From the NCBI GenBank assembly GCA_021780095.1, contig JAJXZK010000016.1:1-7856 (forward strand): a stretch of DNA of 7,856 nucleotides, written 5' to 3'. How positions within the stretch are numbered: position 1 is the stretch's first letter; each line of letters begins with the position of its first letter. The translations under genes and the position numbers were made by a program. The stretch comes from Acidobacteriota bacterium (GTDB lineage: Bacteria > Acidobacteriota > Terriglobia > Terriglobales > Acidobacteriaceae). A model generated the notes under the pieces. That model did no database searches. It was not told the DNA's origin and worked only from the letters and a program-made list of their open reading frames with translations. Below are positions 1 through 6,419 of this stretch, piece after piece.

Positions 1-150
1 GCATACCGGGAAGAAGCAGGCCCTCTTTGGAGGGCTGGACGGAAAGCGGTCCGGATGACGGTTTTGCGCGCCTTGCTGGCGATGGCGCCCCTCGCGGGAG
101 GCGGAGAATCCATCCATGCATTTTTCCGAAAGGATTCAGCCAGTGCTTGA
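1..150 (+). CDS. Possible C-terminal end of an upstream gene (partial, unidentified)
   Basis: Frame 1 is open from the window edge to a TGA at 148-150, giving a 49-residue tail rich in Arg, Ala and Gly that ends in FFRKDSASA. It has a short hydrophobic patch (VLRALLAMAPLAG) but no family motif. Codon use is compatible with coding, and its orientation matches the genes downstream. I do not recognise the product. A glycosyltransferase or other cluster enzyme would fit the context, but that is a guess. Frame 2 closes at 56-58, so it could contribute only 18 residues. The open frame may also be chance. Confidence 0.3.
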   Translation, partial: AYREEAGPLWRAGRKAVRMTVLRALLAMAPLAGGGESIHAFFRKDSASA

Positions 151-221
151 ACAAGCTCGCCGAACGCCCCGCACAGCCTGCATTTCGCGGAGCAGTCGCG
201 AGCCGGCGTCTTGTGGCTTGC

Positions 222-247
222 GGCCGGAAACGCGGGCCGGAACCGCG
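222..247. repeat. Tandem direct repeat, two 13-bp units
   Basis: GGCCGGAAACGCG (222-234) is followed immediately by GGCCGGAACCGCG (235-247), 12 of 13 positions identical. The repeat lies about 50 bp before the preferred acyltransferase start, in sequence with no convincing gene (151-295). It could be a regulator site or a simple GC-rich duplication. Its function is unknown. Confidence 0.6.
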
Positions 248-295
248 CTCGATTGATGCGCTTTCGTGCCTGTGCTTAGAAGAGTGACAGAGCCA

Positions 296-970
296 ATGCC
301 TCATTCCGAGCCTAAGACCAAACTGCCCATGGAGGACCCCCTGCGCCTTATCACGAAGGCGCGAGTGAAGCTATTTAGCTTATGGGTGAGGGCCACATAC
401 CCATTCGCTGCGGCGGGCACCGGCCTGTCTATGCATTACACGACTATATTGAGCCGGACAATGGCCCCGGCCATCCAGCTCGGCAACTCCGTGATTATTC
501 GGAAGGATGCATGGATCAACACTTTTGATATAACGCCCGGAACTGGTGTCCCCAAGATCATTATTGATGACAACTGCCTGATAGGGGCCCGGGATGTAAT
601 CTCAGCGAAAAACCAGATCCACATCGAGCGCGATGTCATAATCGGGACCTCTGTACTTATCCAGGATCACCATCACTCTTACGAAGATATTGGCCGGCCG
701 ATTAGGGTACAGGGCATCACACAGGGAGGCACAATTCGAATCGAGCAAGGATGCTGGATCGGACAGGGTGTGGCGATCGTATGCGGCCAAGGCGAGCTGG
801 TCATCGGCCGCAACAGCGTGATATCCGCGAACGCCCTGGTTACGAGGAGTTTCCCGCCGTACTCCGTGATTGTCGGCAATCCCGCAAGACTGGCCAGGCA
901 ATACGACCCGGCCAAAGGAATATGGGTAGGCCCTGCCGGCCGCCCGCTGGCAGTCAACGAGCCAGCCTAA
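296..970 (+). CDS. Hexapeptide-repeat (left-handed beta-helix) acyltransferase, WbbJ/maltose-acetyltransferase type
   Basis: This is a 224-residue protein of the LbH acyltransferase superfamily. These cytoplasmic trimers transfer an acyl group, usually acetyl from acetyl-CoA, to a sugar hydroxyl or amine. Repeats of the [IVL]-G-x-x pattern run from about residue 60 to 195: IQLGNSVI, IIIDDNCLIG, IHIERDVIIG, IRIEQGCWIG, LVIGRNSVI. A loop with D124-HHH-127 followed by GRPIR carries the probable catalytic His. The closing VIVGNPAR (191-198) is the classic family ending. The first 45 residues are basic and hydrophobic and lie outside the repeats. The frame is open from a GTG at 266, but ATG 296 is preferred because AGAAGAG (278-284) precedes it; ATG 329 has no ribosome site. 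It heads block A, so it could acylate the glycan. An acyl-ACP donor made by the downstream FkbH/ACP pair is possible but unproven. Confidence 0.88.
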   Translation: MPHSEPKTKLPMEDPLRLITKARVKLFSLWVRATYPFAAAGTGLSMHYTTILSRTMAPAIQLGNSVIIRKDAWINTFDITPGTGVPKIIIDDNCLIGARDVISAKNQIHIERDVIIGTSVLIQDHHHSYEDIGRPIRVQGITQGGTIRIEQGCWIGQGVAIVCGQGELVIGRNSVISANALVTRSFPPYSVIVGNPARLARQYDPAKGIWVGPAGRPLAVNEPA

Positions 971-991
971 ATTCCAGCAAGGACACACCGG

Positions 992-2071
992 ATGGACAAA
1001 ACGTTGCAGCCATTGGTCAGCGTCGTAACTCCCGCCTATAACGAAGAGAAGCATCTGGCGGAGTGTATCGAAAGCGTTCTCGCCCAGACCTATCAAAACT
1101 GGGACTACACCATCGTCAACAACCGCAGCACGGACGGAACCTTAGAAATCGCCCGCCGGTATGCAGCAAAGGACCCGCGAATTCGCATACACAACAACGG
1201 CCAATTTCTGCCGATGCTAGCCAACCACAACGTGGCTGTTCGGCAGCTCTCTCCGGTGAGCAAGTATTGCAAGATGGTCCTTGCCGACGATTGGATCTTT
1301 CCGGAATGTCTGGAACAAATGGTGGCCGTTGCCGAGACCTATCCTTCGGTTGGGGTCGTAAGCGCCTACCAGCGGTATGGGGAACAAGTCCGGATAACAG
1401 GATTGCCTCTTGAGCAGACTTTCGTCACGGGCGAAGAAGCTTGTCGTGAGTTCCTCATGGGCAAGCTCCTATTATTTGGCTCGCAAACCTCAGTTCTCTA
1501 TCGAGCGGACCTCGTTAGAAGCCGCGATCCCTTTTTTGTCGAGACGGACGCGTTCGCAGACTTCGAGTCGTGCTTTTGGCTTCTCAAAGCGTCCGACCTT
1601 GGTTTTGTCCACGCAATTTTAACCTTCTCGAGACCACGCGCGGAGTCGACTGGAGCCATTTCCGCGGACTTGGGAGCCCATTTCGAAAGCATGCTCGGGC
1701 TGTTATTTACCTATGGCCAGGACTGCCTCTCCAGCAGTGAATTTAACGGCTGCCTCGAGCGTCAAATGTCCCAATACTATTCGTTTCTCGGCCGCCGCTT
1801 GCTCGTTGAGCACGACCGCGACTTCTGGTCCTATCACAAGAAGACTCTTGCCTCCTTCGGACTTGGCCTGGACCGTGCCCGCTTGGCAAGGACAGCGGCA
1901 GCCGAGATGTTCGCCTCCGTACTGAATCCGAAGTCCACGATCGAGCGCGTAAAGAGGCTTTTCACCTTAAAAAAGATCAGAAACCGGCAGGCGAGAAGAG
2001 TGGTTCCGAGCTTGGAAGAAGACGGGTCGATTCGGGCGATCAACGGATCGGGCGGCGATGATGCGAGATAG
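992..2071 (+). CDS. Family 2 glycosyltransferase (GT-A fold)
   Basis: This 359-residue inverting glycosyltransferase transfers a sugar from a nucleotide-sugar donor to a growing glycan on the cytoplasmic face of the membrane. The N-terminus VSVVTPAYNEE (9-19) is the standard GT2 opening. NNRSTDGT (43-50) is the nucleotide-binding Asp region and VLADDW (96-101) carries the metal-binding DxD-type acids. The middle (about 130-260) is the acceptor-specific part. The last 50 residues are strongly basic (KRLFTLKKIRNRQARR), which may aid membrane association. There is no transmembrane segment. ATG 992 follows AAGGA (979-983) at 8-bp spacing and lies 21 bp after the acyltransferase stop, so the two are probably co-transcribed. 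Donor and acceptor cannot be read from sequence. Confidence 0.93.
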   Translation: MDKTLQPLVSVVTPAYNEEKHLAECIESVLAQTYQNWDYTIVNNRSTDGTLEIARRYAAKDPRIRIHNNGQFLPMLANHNVAVRQLSPVSKYCKMVLADDWIFPECLEQMVAVAETYPSVGVVSAYQRYGEQVRITGLPLEQTFVTGEEACREFLMGKLLLFGSQTSVLYRADLVRSRDPFFVETDAFADFESCFWLLKASDLGFVHAILTFSRPRAESTGAISADLGAHFESMLGLLFTYGQDCLSSSEFNGCLERQMSQYYSFLGRRLLVEHDRDFWSYHKKTLASFGLGLDRARLARTAAAEMFASVLNPKSTIERVKRLFTLKKIRNRQARRVVPSLEEDGSIRAINGSGGDDAR

Positions 2072-2172
2072 AGCGTGCGCCGTCAAGACAGCCGCGCCTT
2101 GTGGGAGCGGCCAGGCTTCTTCTCCCGATCACAGATGCCAAGCAAGCAGTGGCTATTCCCAGCAAAACGAAG

Positions 2173-3909
2173 ATGAAGCTATCTGAAGCTCTGGACATTC
2201 TCAAGGGCGCGAAGCACCGCAATGGGGATCCATTCGCATGCTTCCTTGCGACAGGGTTTAACCCGCTGCATCTCGCCACATTCCTGAGCGCCGAACTCAG
2301 CCTGCTCTTTGCCGGGCAGAGGATTGAGATCCAGCAAGGGTTATACGGCGATCTTTGCGGAAACATCCGCCGGCTCGCAAAAGCTGAAACGGATTTCGGC
2401 ATTGTGATGATGGAATGGGCCGACCTCGACGCGCGGCTTGGGATTCGCAGTTCGGCCATGTGGTCTCCCGCGATATATGCCGACGTGCTGGCGACGGTGA
2501 AGTCTCGCGCGTCCTACATTCAGGGGGCCATCAGAGAAACGTCTCAGCGCATGCCCCTGGCAGTCAGTTTCCCCACATTGCCGCTCCCTCCAATCTCATT
2601 TGCCCCTGGCTGGCAAGCGAGCTCCCTGGAGATCGCGCTTCACGCCATCCTGCAATCCGTCCGGTCGGAAATCTCGGAGTGTGCACAGGTGCGGATTCTG
2701 AGCGCTCAGCGCATGGATATGGTGTCGTCGTTGCGGGACAGGCTCGATATCGATTCGGAACTGCGCGCGGGATTTCCCTACCGGCTGCCACATGCCTCCG
2801 CGCTGGCTAACCTCCTGGCGCAACTTGCACGCAGGCCCGTCCCCAAGAAGGGGCTGATCACGGACCTCGACGACACGCTCTGGAGCGGTATTCTCGGAGA
2901 AGTAGGGATTGAGGGAATATCGTGGGATCTGAACCATCATAGCCAAATGCACGCGTACTTTCAGCGGAGTTTGGGGGCCTTGGCCGCGGAAGGAGTGCTG
3001 CTGGGTGTCGCCAGCAAGAATGAGCGCTCCCTTGTCGAGACGGCCTTTGCCAGAAAGGATTTCGCTCTTTCACCCGCTTCCTTTTTCCCACTGGAAGTGA
3101 GCTGGGGACCAAAATCGGAAGCGGTGGCCCGCATATTGAAGACTTGGAACGTGGGAGCGGATTCGGTTGTTTTTGTCGACGACAGCTCGCTGGAACTGGC
3201 CGAAGTCAAGGCTTCCCATCCTGGCGTGGAGTGCATTCAATTCCCCGCGAAAAACAATGCAGCCATTTATGATCTTGTGCAGCACCTGCGCGATCTATTT
3301 GGAAAAGCCGCCATCGCGGAGGAAGACGGTATCCGGGCCCAGAGCATACGGCAATCATATGCCGCTGCAAACGCCTATGAGAAAGTAAGCGCAGATCCGA
3401 AAGATTTCCTCGAGCAAGTCGAAGCCGAGGTGACCTATCATTTCGACAAGATGCCTCTGGATTCCCGCGCCCTGGATCTCGTAAACAAGACCAACCAGTT
3501 CAATCTCAACGGAAAGAGATATACAGAATCTTCCTGGCAAAACCACCTTCGGCTTCCGGAAAGCTTTTTATTGGTGGCATCCTATAGGGACAAATTTGGC
3601 CCGCTTGGAAAAATCGCCGTCATTGCAGGCCAGCAAGCCGATAGCAAGCTGAGAATTTCCACATGGGTCATGAGCTGCCGGGCGTTTTCCCGGCGGATTG
3701 AATTCATGTGTCTTGAAGAGCTGTTCAGCAAATTTGACGTTGATGAAATCGAGCTGGACTATATGAAAACAGAAAGAAACGGCCCGTTGTGCGAGTTTCT
3801 CACCGAGTTGCTGGGCAATGATCCCTGGCCCGGCTGCACGATTTCCCGGCAGACATTTGAAGCTCGATCGAAGATGCGGCCCCAACCTCAGGAGATGACG
3901 AATGAATGA
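2173..3909 (+). CDS. FkbH-like HAD-IIIC glyceryltransferase/phosphatase
   Basis: This 578-residue FkbH-family protein belongs to a group that takes D-1,3-bisphosphoglycerate, dephosphorylates it and loads a glyceryl unit onto the phosphopantetheine arm of an ACP. The N-terminal FkbH region (1-220) includes MKLSEALDILK and FNPLHLATFL. The HAD core follows with motif I D231-L-D-D-T-L-W, motif II S281 (GVASKNE), motif III K314 (WGPKSE) and motif IV D336-D337 (VFVDDS). All catalytic positions are present. A GNAT-like C-terminal region (about 410-560) contains KTNQFNLNGKRY. The frame stays open back to GTG 2101, but ATG 2173 matches the usual family start; its ribosome site is weak. Methoxymalonyl-pathway partners are not present in the window, so the product may stay glyceryl-ACP. 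An altered acyl substrate cannot be excluded. Confidence 0.92.
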   Translation: MKLSEALDILKGAKHRNGDPFACFLATGFNPLHLATFLSAELSLLFAGQRIEIQQGLYGDLCGNIRRLAKAETDFGIVMMEWADLDARLGIRSSAMWSPAIYADVLATVKSRASYIQGAIRETSQRMPLAVSFPTLPLPPISFAPGWQASSLEIALHAILQSVRSEISECAQVRILSAQRMDMVSSLRDRLDIDSELRAGFPYRLPHASALANLLAQLARRPVPKKGLITDLDDTLWSGILGEVGIEGISWDLNHHSQMHAYFQRSLGALAAEGVLLGVASKNERSLVETAFARKDFALSPASFFPLEVSWGPKSEAVARILKTWNVGADSVVFVDDSSLELAEVKASHPGVECIQFPAKNNAAIYDLVQHLRDLFGKAAIAEEDGIRAQSIRQSYAAANAYEKVSADPKDFLEQVEAEVTYHFDKMPLDSRALDLVNKTNQFNLNGKRYTESSWQNHLRLPESFLLVASYRDKFGPLGKIAVIAGQQADSKLRISTWVMSCRAFSRRIEFMCLEELFSKFDVDEIELDYMKTERNGPLCEFLTELLGNDPWPGCTISRQTFEARSKMRPQPQEMTNE

Positions 3910-4138
3910 CACAGAAAAGCGCCTTGCAGCCTGCTTTTCGGCGGTTTTTCCCGAGATGGCCCCAGACCAAATAGTCCAGGCAAGCGCAGCCTCTCTGGCG
4001 AACTGGGATTCGGTGGCCACAGTTACCCTTCTTTCAGTTGTCGAGGAAGAGTTCGGAATCAGCATCACCGTCGATGATCCAGCAATGTTTGATTCTTTCG
4101 GAAACATCCTGGCTTACCTGCAACAAACCGTCCAGTAA
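3902..4138 (+). CDS. Stand-alone acyl carrier protein
   Basis: This 78-residue acidic ACP is the usual length for a discrete carrier protein. The helix II signature is NWDSVATVTLL, where Ser37 in DSV is the predicted 4'-phosphopantetheine attachment site. It is followed by EEEFGISI, the acidic recognition helix contacted by partner enzymes. The start overlaps the FkbH end by 8 bp (ATG 3902, FkbH TGA 3907-3909). GGAG at 3891-3894 sits 7 bp ahead, so the two are probably translationally coupled at a matched ratio. The overlap makes it the likely acceptor for the unit loaded by FkbH. DSV replaces the DSL of fatty-acid ACPs, as is common in specialised carriers. A phosphopantetheinyl transferase must act from elsewhere in the genome. 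Confidence 0.93.
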   Translation: MNDTEKRLAACFSAVFPEMAPDQIVQASAASLANWDSVATVTLLSVVEEEFGISITVDDPAMFDSFGNILAYLQQTVQ

Positions 4139-4140
4139 CG

Positions 4141-4156
4141 ATCGCTCTCGAGCGAT
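4141..4156 (+). terminator. Weak hairpin just after the ACP gene
   Basis: ATCGCT and AGCGAT form a 6-bp stem around a CTCG loop, starting 2 bp after the ACP stop codon. No T-tract follows, so it is not a standard intrinsic terminator. It may only mark or stabilise the 3' end of the block A transcript. Confidence 0.25.
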
Positions 4157-4254
4157 GAGAAACCTATTCAGCTCCATGCCGCGAATATTGGGAGGTTCTT
4201 AACGGGGCCATCAACCAGGATACCGAGAAAGTCCTGACTAGTGCCAACTCATCG

Positions 4255-4273
4255 CCGGCGCTTCCAACGCCGG
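4255..4273 (+). terminator. GC-only hairpin downstream of block A
   Basis: CCGGCG (4255-4260) pairs with CGCCGG (4268-4273) across a 7-nt loop, giving a compact all-GC stem about 116 bp after the ACP stop. It lacks a U-tract. It could assist factor-dependent termination or act as an operator. Confidence 0.25.
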
Positions 4274-4326
4274 GCATGGCCTCGCAACTGGTCGCTTCTG
4301 GCTCGGCAGAGGGTCGCGCTGGCCAA

Positions 4327-4342
4327 TTCCTGGACCCAGGAA
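4327..4342. promoter_or_regulatory. Perfect 16-bp palindrome, operator or enhancer candidate
   Basis: TTCCTGG-AC-CCAGGAA is a perfect 7-bp inverted repeat with a 2-bp centre, a typical dimer-binding geometry. It lies about 275 bp before the sigma-54-type element, within the range over which enhancer-binding activators can act. The assignment rests on symmetry and position only. Confidence 0.35.
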
Positions 4343-4438
4343 CAACCCCTAAGAAGCCGGGATCCATAATTTTCGCCACCCTGACTTTCCTCAATCCAGT
4401 GGGTCATGGAATGCCCCCCGTGATTAGCAAGAAGAGGA

Positions 4439-4459
4439 ACCACATTCCCAGATTGTGGT
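4439..4459. promoter_or_regulatory. Inverted repeat, second operator or enhancer candidate
   Basis: ACCACA (4439-4444) and TGTGGT (4454-4459) form perfect 6-bp arms with a 9-bp spacer, about 160 bp before the sigma-54-type element. The arms differ from the 4327-4342 palindrome, so the two sites would not obviously bind the same protein. Confidence 0.3.
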
Positions 4460-4600
4460 AAAACTTTTCCTCAAAATCCGCACTTGGTGGAAATGACATT
4501 TAAGCTTCCCTGCGTCAATCTGCATGTCAACCATATCCCCTTTATTTTCAGGGGCCGGACTTTCGACAAGGTCAGTAGGCTTTAGCCTCAGACCAATAGT

Positions 4601-4617
4601 CTGGCAGAGGGATTGCC
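4601..4617 (+). promoter_or_regulatory. Sigma-54 (RpoN) -24/-12 promoter candidate for block B
   Basis: CTGGCAGAGGGATTGCC matches the form YTGGCAcgNNNNTTGCw. The invariant GG (4603-4604) and GC (4615-4616) start exactly 12 bp apart. TGGCA and TTGC are intact; the consensus C and G after TGGCA and the final W are not. Transcription would begin near 4628, leaving a leader of about 140 nt before ATG 4769. The element also forms a short inverted repeat (TGGCA/TGCCA). No convincing sigma-70 promoter was seen nearby. Confidence 0.5.
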
Positions 4618-4650
4618 ATATTTGATCCTAGGGATGGGACCGAAGTGGCG

Positions 4651-4726
4651 GCAGCCTATTTCGAGGCTGTGGTTTGAGCTTTAATCAGAGCGTTATCTTT
4701 GTTCTTGTGAGCAAGATAGCTAGAAC
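4651..4726 (+). promoter_or_regulatory. Putative structured 5' leader upstream of the SDR gene
   Basis: CAGCCT (4652-4657) pairs with AGGCTG (4664-4669) around a 6-nt loop. Further on, TCTTG (4703-4707) can pair with CAAGA (4712-4716), or GTTCT (4701-4705) with AGAAC (4722-4726); these two share bases and exclude each other. The stems are short, so a regulatory switch is only a possibility. No known riboswitch consensus was recognised. Confidence 0.25.
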
Positions 4727-4768
4727 TGGCGCTGTCAATCAGTGGGGGATTCGAGGAGCTTGAAGAGA

Positions 4769-5836
4769 ATGAAAATACTGTTGACCGGTCATCGAGGCTA
4801 TATCGGAAGCGTGGCGACAGAGATGTTAAGGTCGGCTGGGCATGAGGTGGTCGGTTTGGATACAGACCTCTTCGCCGGGTGTGATTTTCGGGAGGGGGTG
4901 TCCGAAATTTCAGAAATACGCAAGGACATCCGCGATGTCGAGAAGGCCGATCTTAGAGGATTCGAGGCCGTAATCCATCTGGCCGCCCTGTCCAACGACC
5001 CGCTCGGAAATCTCGATCCTAACCTCACCTACGATATCAACCATAAGGCTTCCGTAAGACTTGCCGAGCTTGCCAAACAGGCCGGTGTGACGCGCTTTGT
5101 CTTCTCTTCTTCATGCAGCACATACGGGGCTGCTGGCGATGGCTTCCTCGACGAGACAGCAGCTCTTAATCCTGTGACTCCCTATGGAGAAACCAAGGTC
5201 CTCGTGGAACGCGATGTGGCTCCCCTGGCGGACGACAAGTTCAGTCCTACCTTTATGAGAAATGCGACTGCATATGGCGCATCTCCTCGCCTTCGCCTGG
5301 ATCTGGTGCTGAACGATCTTGTGGCGTCTGCCCTCACTACAGGCGGCGTACTTATCAAGAGTGACGGCACGCCCTGGCGGCCGATCGTGCACATTCGAGA
5401 CATCATCGGCGCCATGATGGCCGTGCTTGAGGCTCCGAGGGAAGTCGTACACAACGCGGTCTTCAACGTGGGCCAAACCTCGGAAAATTACAGAGTCAGC
5501 GAGCTCGCTGAAATCGTCGCCCAGACGGTTCCCGGCAGCCAGATCGAGTACGCCCCGGGAGGAAGCCCCGATAAGCGTTGCTATCGCGTGAATAGCGGCA
5601 AGATACAGCGCGTTTTGCCGAACTTCCGCCCGCAATGGACTGCGCGCAAAGGAGCGCAAGAACTGTACGACGCCTATCGGGCCGCCGGATTCACCGCAGA
5701 CGACATGAAATCCGGCCGGTATTTCCGCATACAGAGCATTCGAAAGCGGATCGAGCAGGGACAATTGGATACTTCCTTGCGCTGGATTCGCTCCTCTTCA
5801 ACCGAGCCGGTCATCGTCTCAAGCAAAATTGGATAA
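4769..5836 (+). CDS. Extended-SDR NAD(P)-dependent epimerase/dehydratase
   Basis: This 355-residue cytoplasmic extended SDR acts on a nucleotide sugar. The Rossmann motif is TGHRGYIG (6-13; GxxGxxG as G7, G10, G13). [10 protein letters not shown] is the conserved strand and loop after it. The active site comprises the SSSCSTYG segment (113-120, S115 the likely catalytic Ser) and Y139-G-E-T-K143 (YxxxK). RNATAYG and [10 protein letters not shown] line the sugar pocket, and YRVNSGKI is typical of the C-terminal half. ATG 4769 is preferred to GTG 4742 because it begins directly with MKILLTG and follows AGGAG (4754-4758) at 10-bp spacing. It leads block B. The family often stands beside an RmlC-like cupin in glycan clusters, but its exact reaction (epimerase, 4,6-dehydratase or reductase) cannot be fixed from sequence. 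Confidence 0.92.
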   Translation: MKILLTGHRGYIGSVATEMLRSAGHEVVGLDTDLFAGCDFREGVSEISEIRKDIRDVEKADLRGFEAVIHLAALSNDPLGNLDPNLTYDINHKASVRLAELAKQAGVTRFVFSSSCSTYGAAGDGFLDETAALNPVTPYGETKVLVERDVAPLADDKFSPTFMRNATAYGASPRLRLDLVLNDLVASALTTGGVLIKSDGTPWRPIVHIRDIIGAMMAVLEAPREVVHNAVFNVGQTSENYRVSELAEIVAQTVPGSQIEYAPGGSPDKRCYRVNSGKIQRVLPNFRPQWTARKGAQELYDAYRAAGFTADDMKSGRYFRIQSIRKRIEQGQLDTSLRWIRSSSTEPVIVSSKIG

Positions 5837-5857
5837 GGCTCGCCGGGGGGACGAGAC

Positions 5858-5862
5858 GGGAG
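5858..5862 (+). promoter_or_regulatory. Ribosome-binding site that supports the ATT start
   Basis: GGGAG ends 10 bp before ATT 5873, in a 36-bp gap that contains no ATG, GTG or TTG in any frame. It is the only site placed to start the cupin gene at its expected N-terminus. Confidence 0.45.
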
Positions 5863-5872
5863 AAGAACCACA

Positions 5873-6403
5873 ATTCTATTTCTGGAGACAAAGCTACGAG
5901 GGGCGTTTCTGATTGATCTGGAAAAACACGCCGATCATAGAGGGTACTTTGCTCGTACCTATTGCGAGCGGGAGTTTGAAGCCCATCGACTGCACACTCG
6001 TTTTGTGCAGTGCAACATCTCGTTCAACAAGCGCAAAGGGACCCTGCGAGGAATGCATTTTCAGGCTGCGCCTCATGAGGAAATCAAGCTGGTCCGGTGT
6101 TCCCGGGGAGCTATTTTCGACGTGATTATAGACCTGCGCCCCGAATCGGCAACCTTCAAGCAGCACTATGCGGCGGTCTTGTCGGCAGAAAACGGGACGA
6201 TGCTGTACATTCCGCAGGGATTTGCTCACGGCTTTCAAACCCTGGAAGACAGCACGGAAGTCTTTTACCAGATGTCCCAATTCTACGCGCCGGATTATGC
6301 GCGAGGTGTCCGCTGGAATGACCCGGTCTTTGGGATCGAGTGGCCCGCGGACGAGCGCATCATTCACGATCGCGACCGGTCGTATCCCGACTTCGCGGAT
6401 TAA
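5873..6403 (+). CDS. RmlC-like dTDP-4-dehydro-sugar 3,5-epimerase family cupin, probable ATT start
   Basis: This cupin family epimerises C3 and/or C5 of dTDP-4-keto-6-deoxy sugars. From ATT 5873 the protein is 176 residues, the normal length. It begins ILFLETKLRGAF, matching the usual M-x-F-x-E-T start with Ile in place of Met. HRGYFARTY (22-30), LRGMHFQ with catalytic-base H62, K72 in KLVRC, Y132 and Y138 of the active site, and RWNDP with GIEWP all fit RmlC. The first conventional start is GTG 6005 (residue 45). Using it would remove 44 clearly family-like residues, so it is rejected. CTG 5882 is a less likely alternative. The frame is the same as the upstream SDR, separated by one TAA and 36 bp. 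No RmlA, RmlB or RmlD is in the window, so a rhamnose pathway is not implied. Confidence 0.85.
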   Translation: MLFLETKLRGAFLIDLEKHADHRGYFARTYCEREFEAHRLHTRFVQCNISFNKRKGTLRGMHFQAAPHEEIKLVRCSRGAIFDVIIDLRPESATFKQHYAAVLSAENGTMLYIPQGFAHGFQTLEDSTEVFYQMSQFYAPDYARGVRWNDPVFGIEWPADERIIHDRDRSYPDFAD

Positions 6404-6419
6404 TACGAGGCTCCTCTCA

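Larger units (their letters stand above)
4139..4741. other. 603-bp region without a convincing gene, rich in inverted repeats
   Basis: No frame here has a ribosome site plus a recognisable product. One frame is open from 4159 to 4461, but its translation is low in family signal. The 3' half is visibly more AT-rich than the genes around it. Inverted repeats are at 4141-4156, 4255-4273, 4327-4342, 4439-4459, 4537-4554, 4577-4588, 4589-4603, 4602-4618, 4652-4669 and 4703-4716. A sigma-54-type promoter candidate is at 4601-4617. The region separates the two gene blocks and probably serves as terminator, regulatory and leader sequence. Confidence 0.7.

Noticed and set aside
20..35. GCCCTC-TTTG-GAGGGC hairpin near the window start
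   Set aside because: No T-tract follows and it may lie inside the upstream coding tail, so it is not called as a terminator.
266..295. GTG 266 as the acyltransferase start
   Set aside because: No ribosome site precedes it, and the 10 extra residues are not family-like. ATG 296 follows AGAAGAG.
602..1096. 164-residue open frame on the minus strand across the acyltransferase and GT2 genes
   Set aside because: It is antisense to two well-supported genes and has no family motif. It is a shadow frame.
2091..2111. REP-like sequence with TTGTGGGAGCGG and GCCGC/GCGGC arms between the GT2 and FkbH genes
   Set aside because: It resembles common gammaproteobacterial intergenic repeats over only a few bases. 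There is one copy in the window and a stem of just 5 bp.
2101..2172. GTG 2101 as the FkbH start
   Set aside because: The added 24 residues do not resemble the family. ATG 2173 begins with the usual MKLSEAL.
4159..4461. 101-codon open frame in the intergenic gap, with a faint likeness to transposase segments (REYWEVL, GMPPV)
   Set aside because: No start with a ribosome site, no terminal repeats and spacing unlike known transposases. A degraded remnant is possible but not supportable.
4537..4554. CCCCT-N8-AGGGG hairpin as an intrinsic terminator
   Set aside because: It has only a 5-bp stem and is followed by CCGGAC rather than T residues.
6168..6419. Long upstream extension of the DUF4910 frame
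   Set aside because: It overlaps the conserved RmlC-like coding sequence in another frame, and the extension is Arg/Ser-rich shadow translation.
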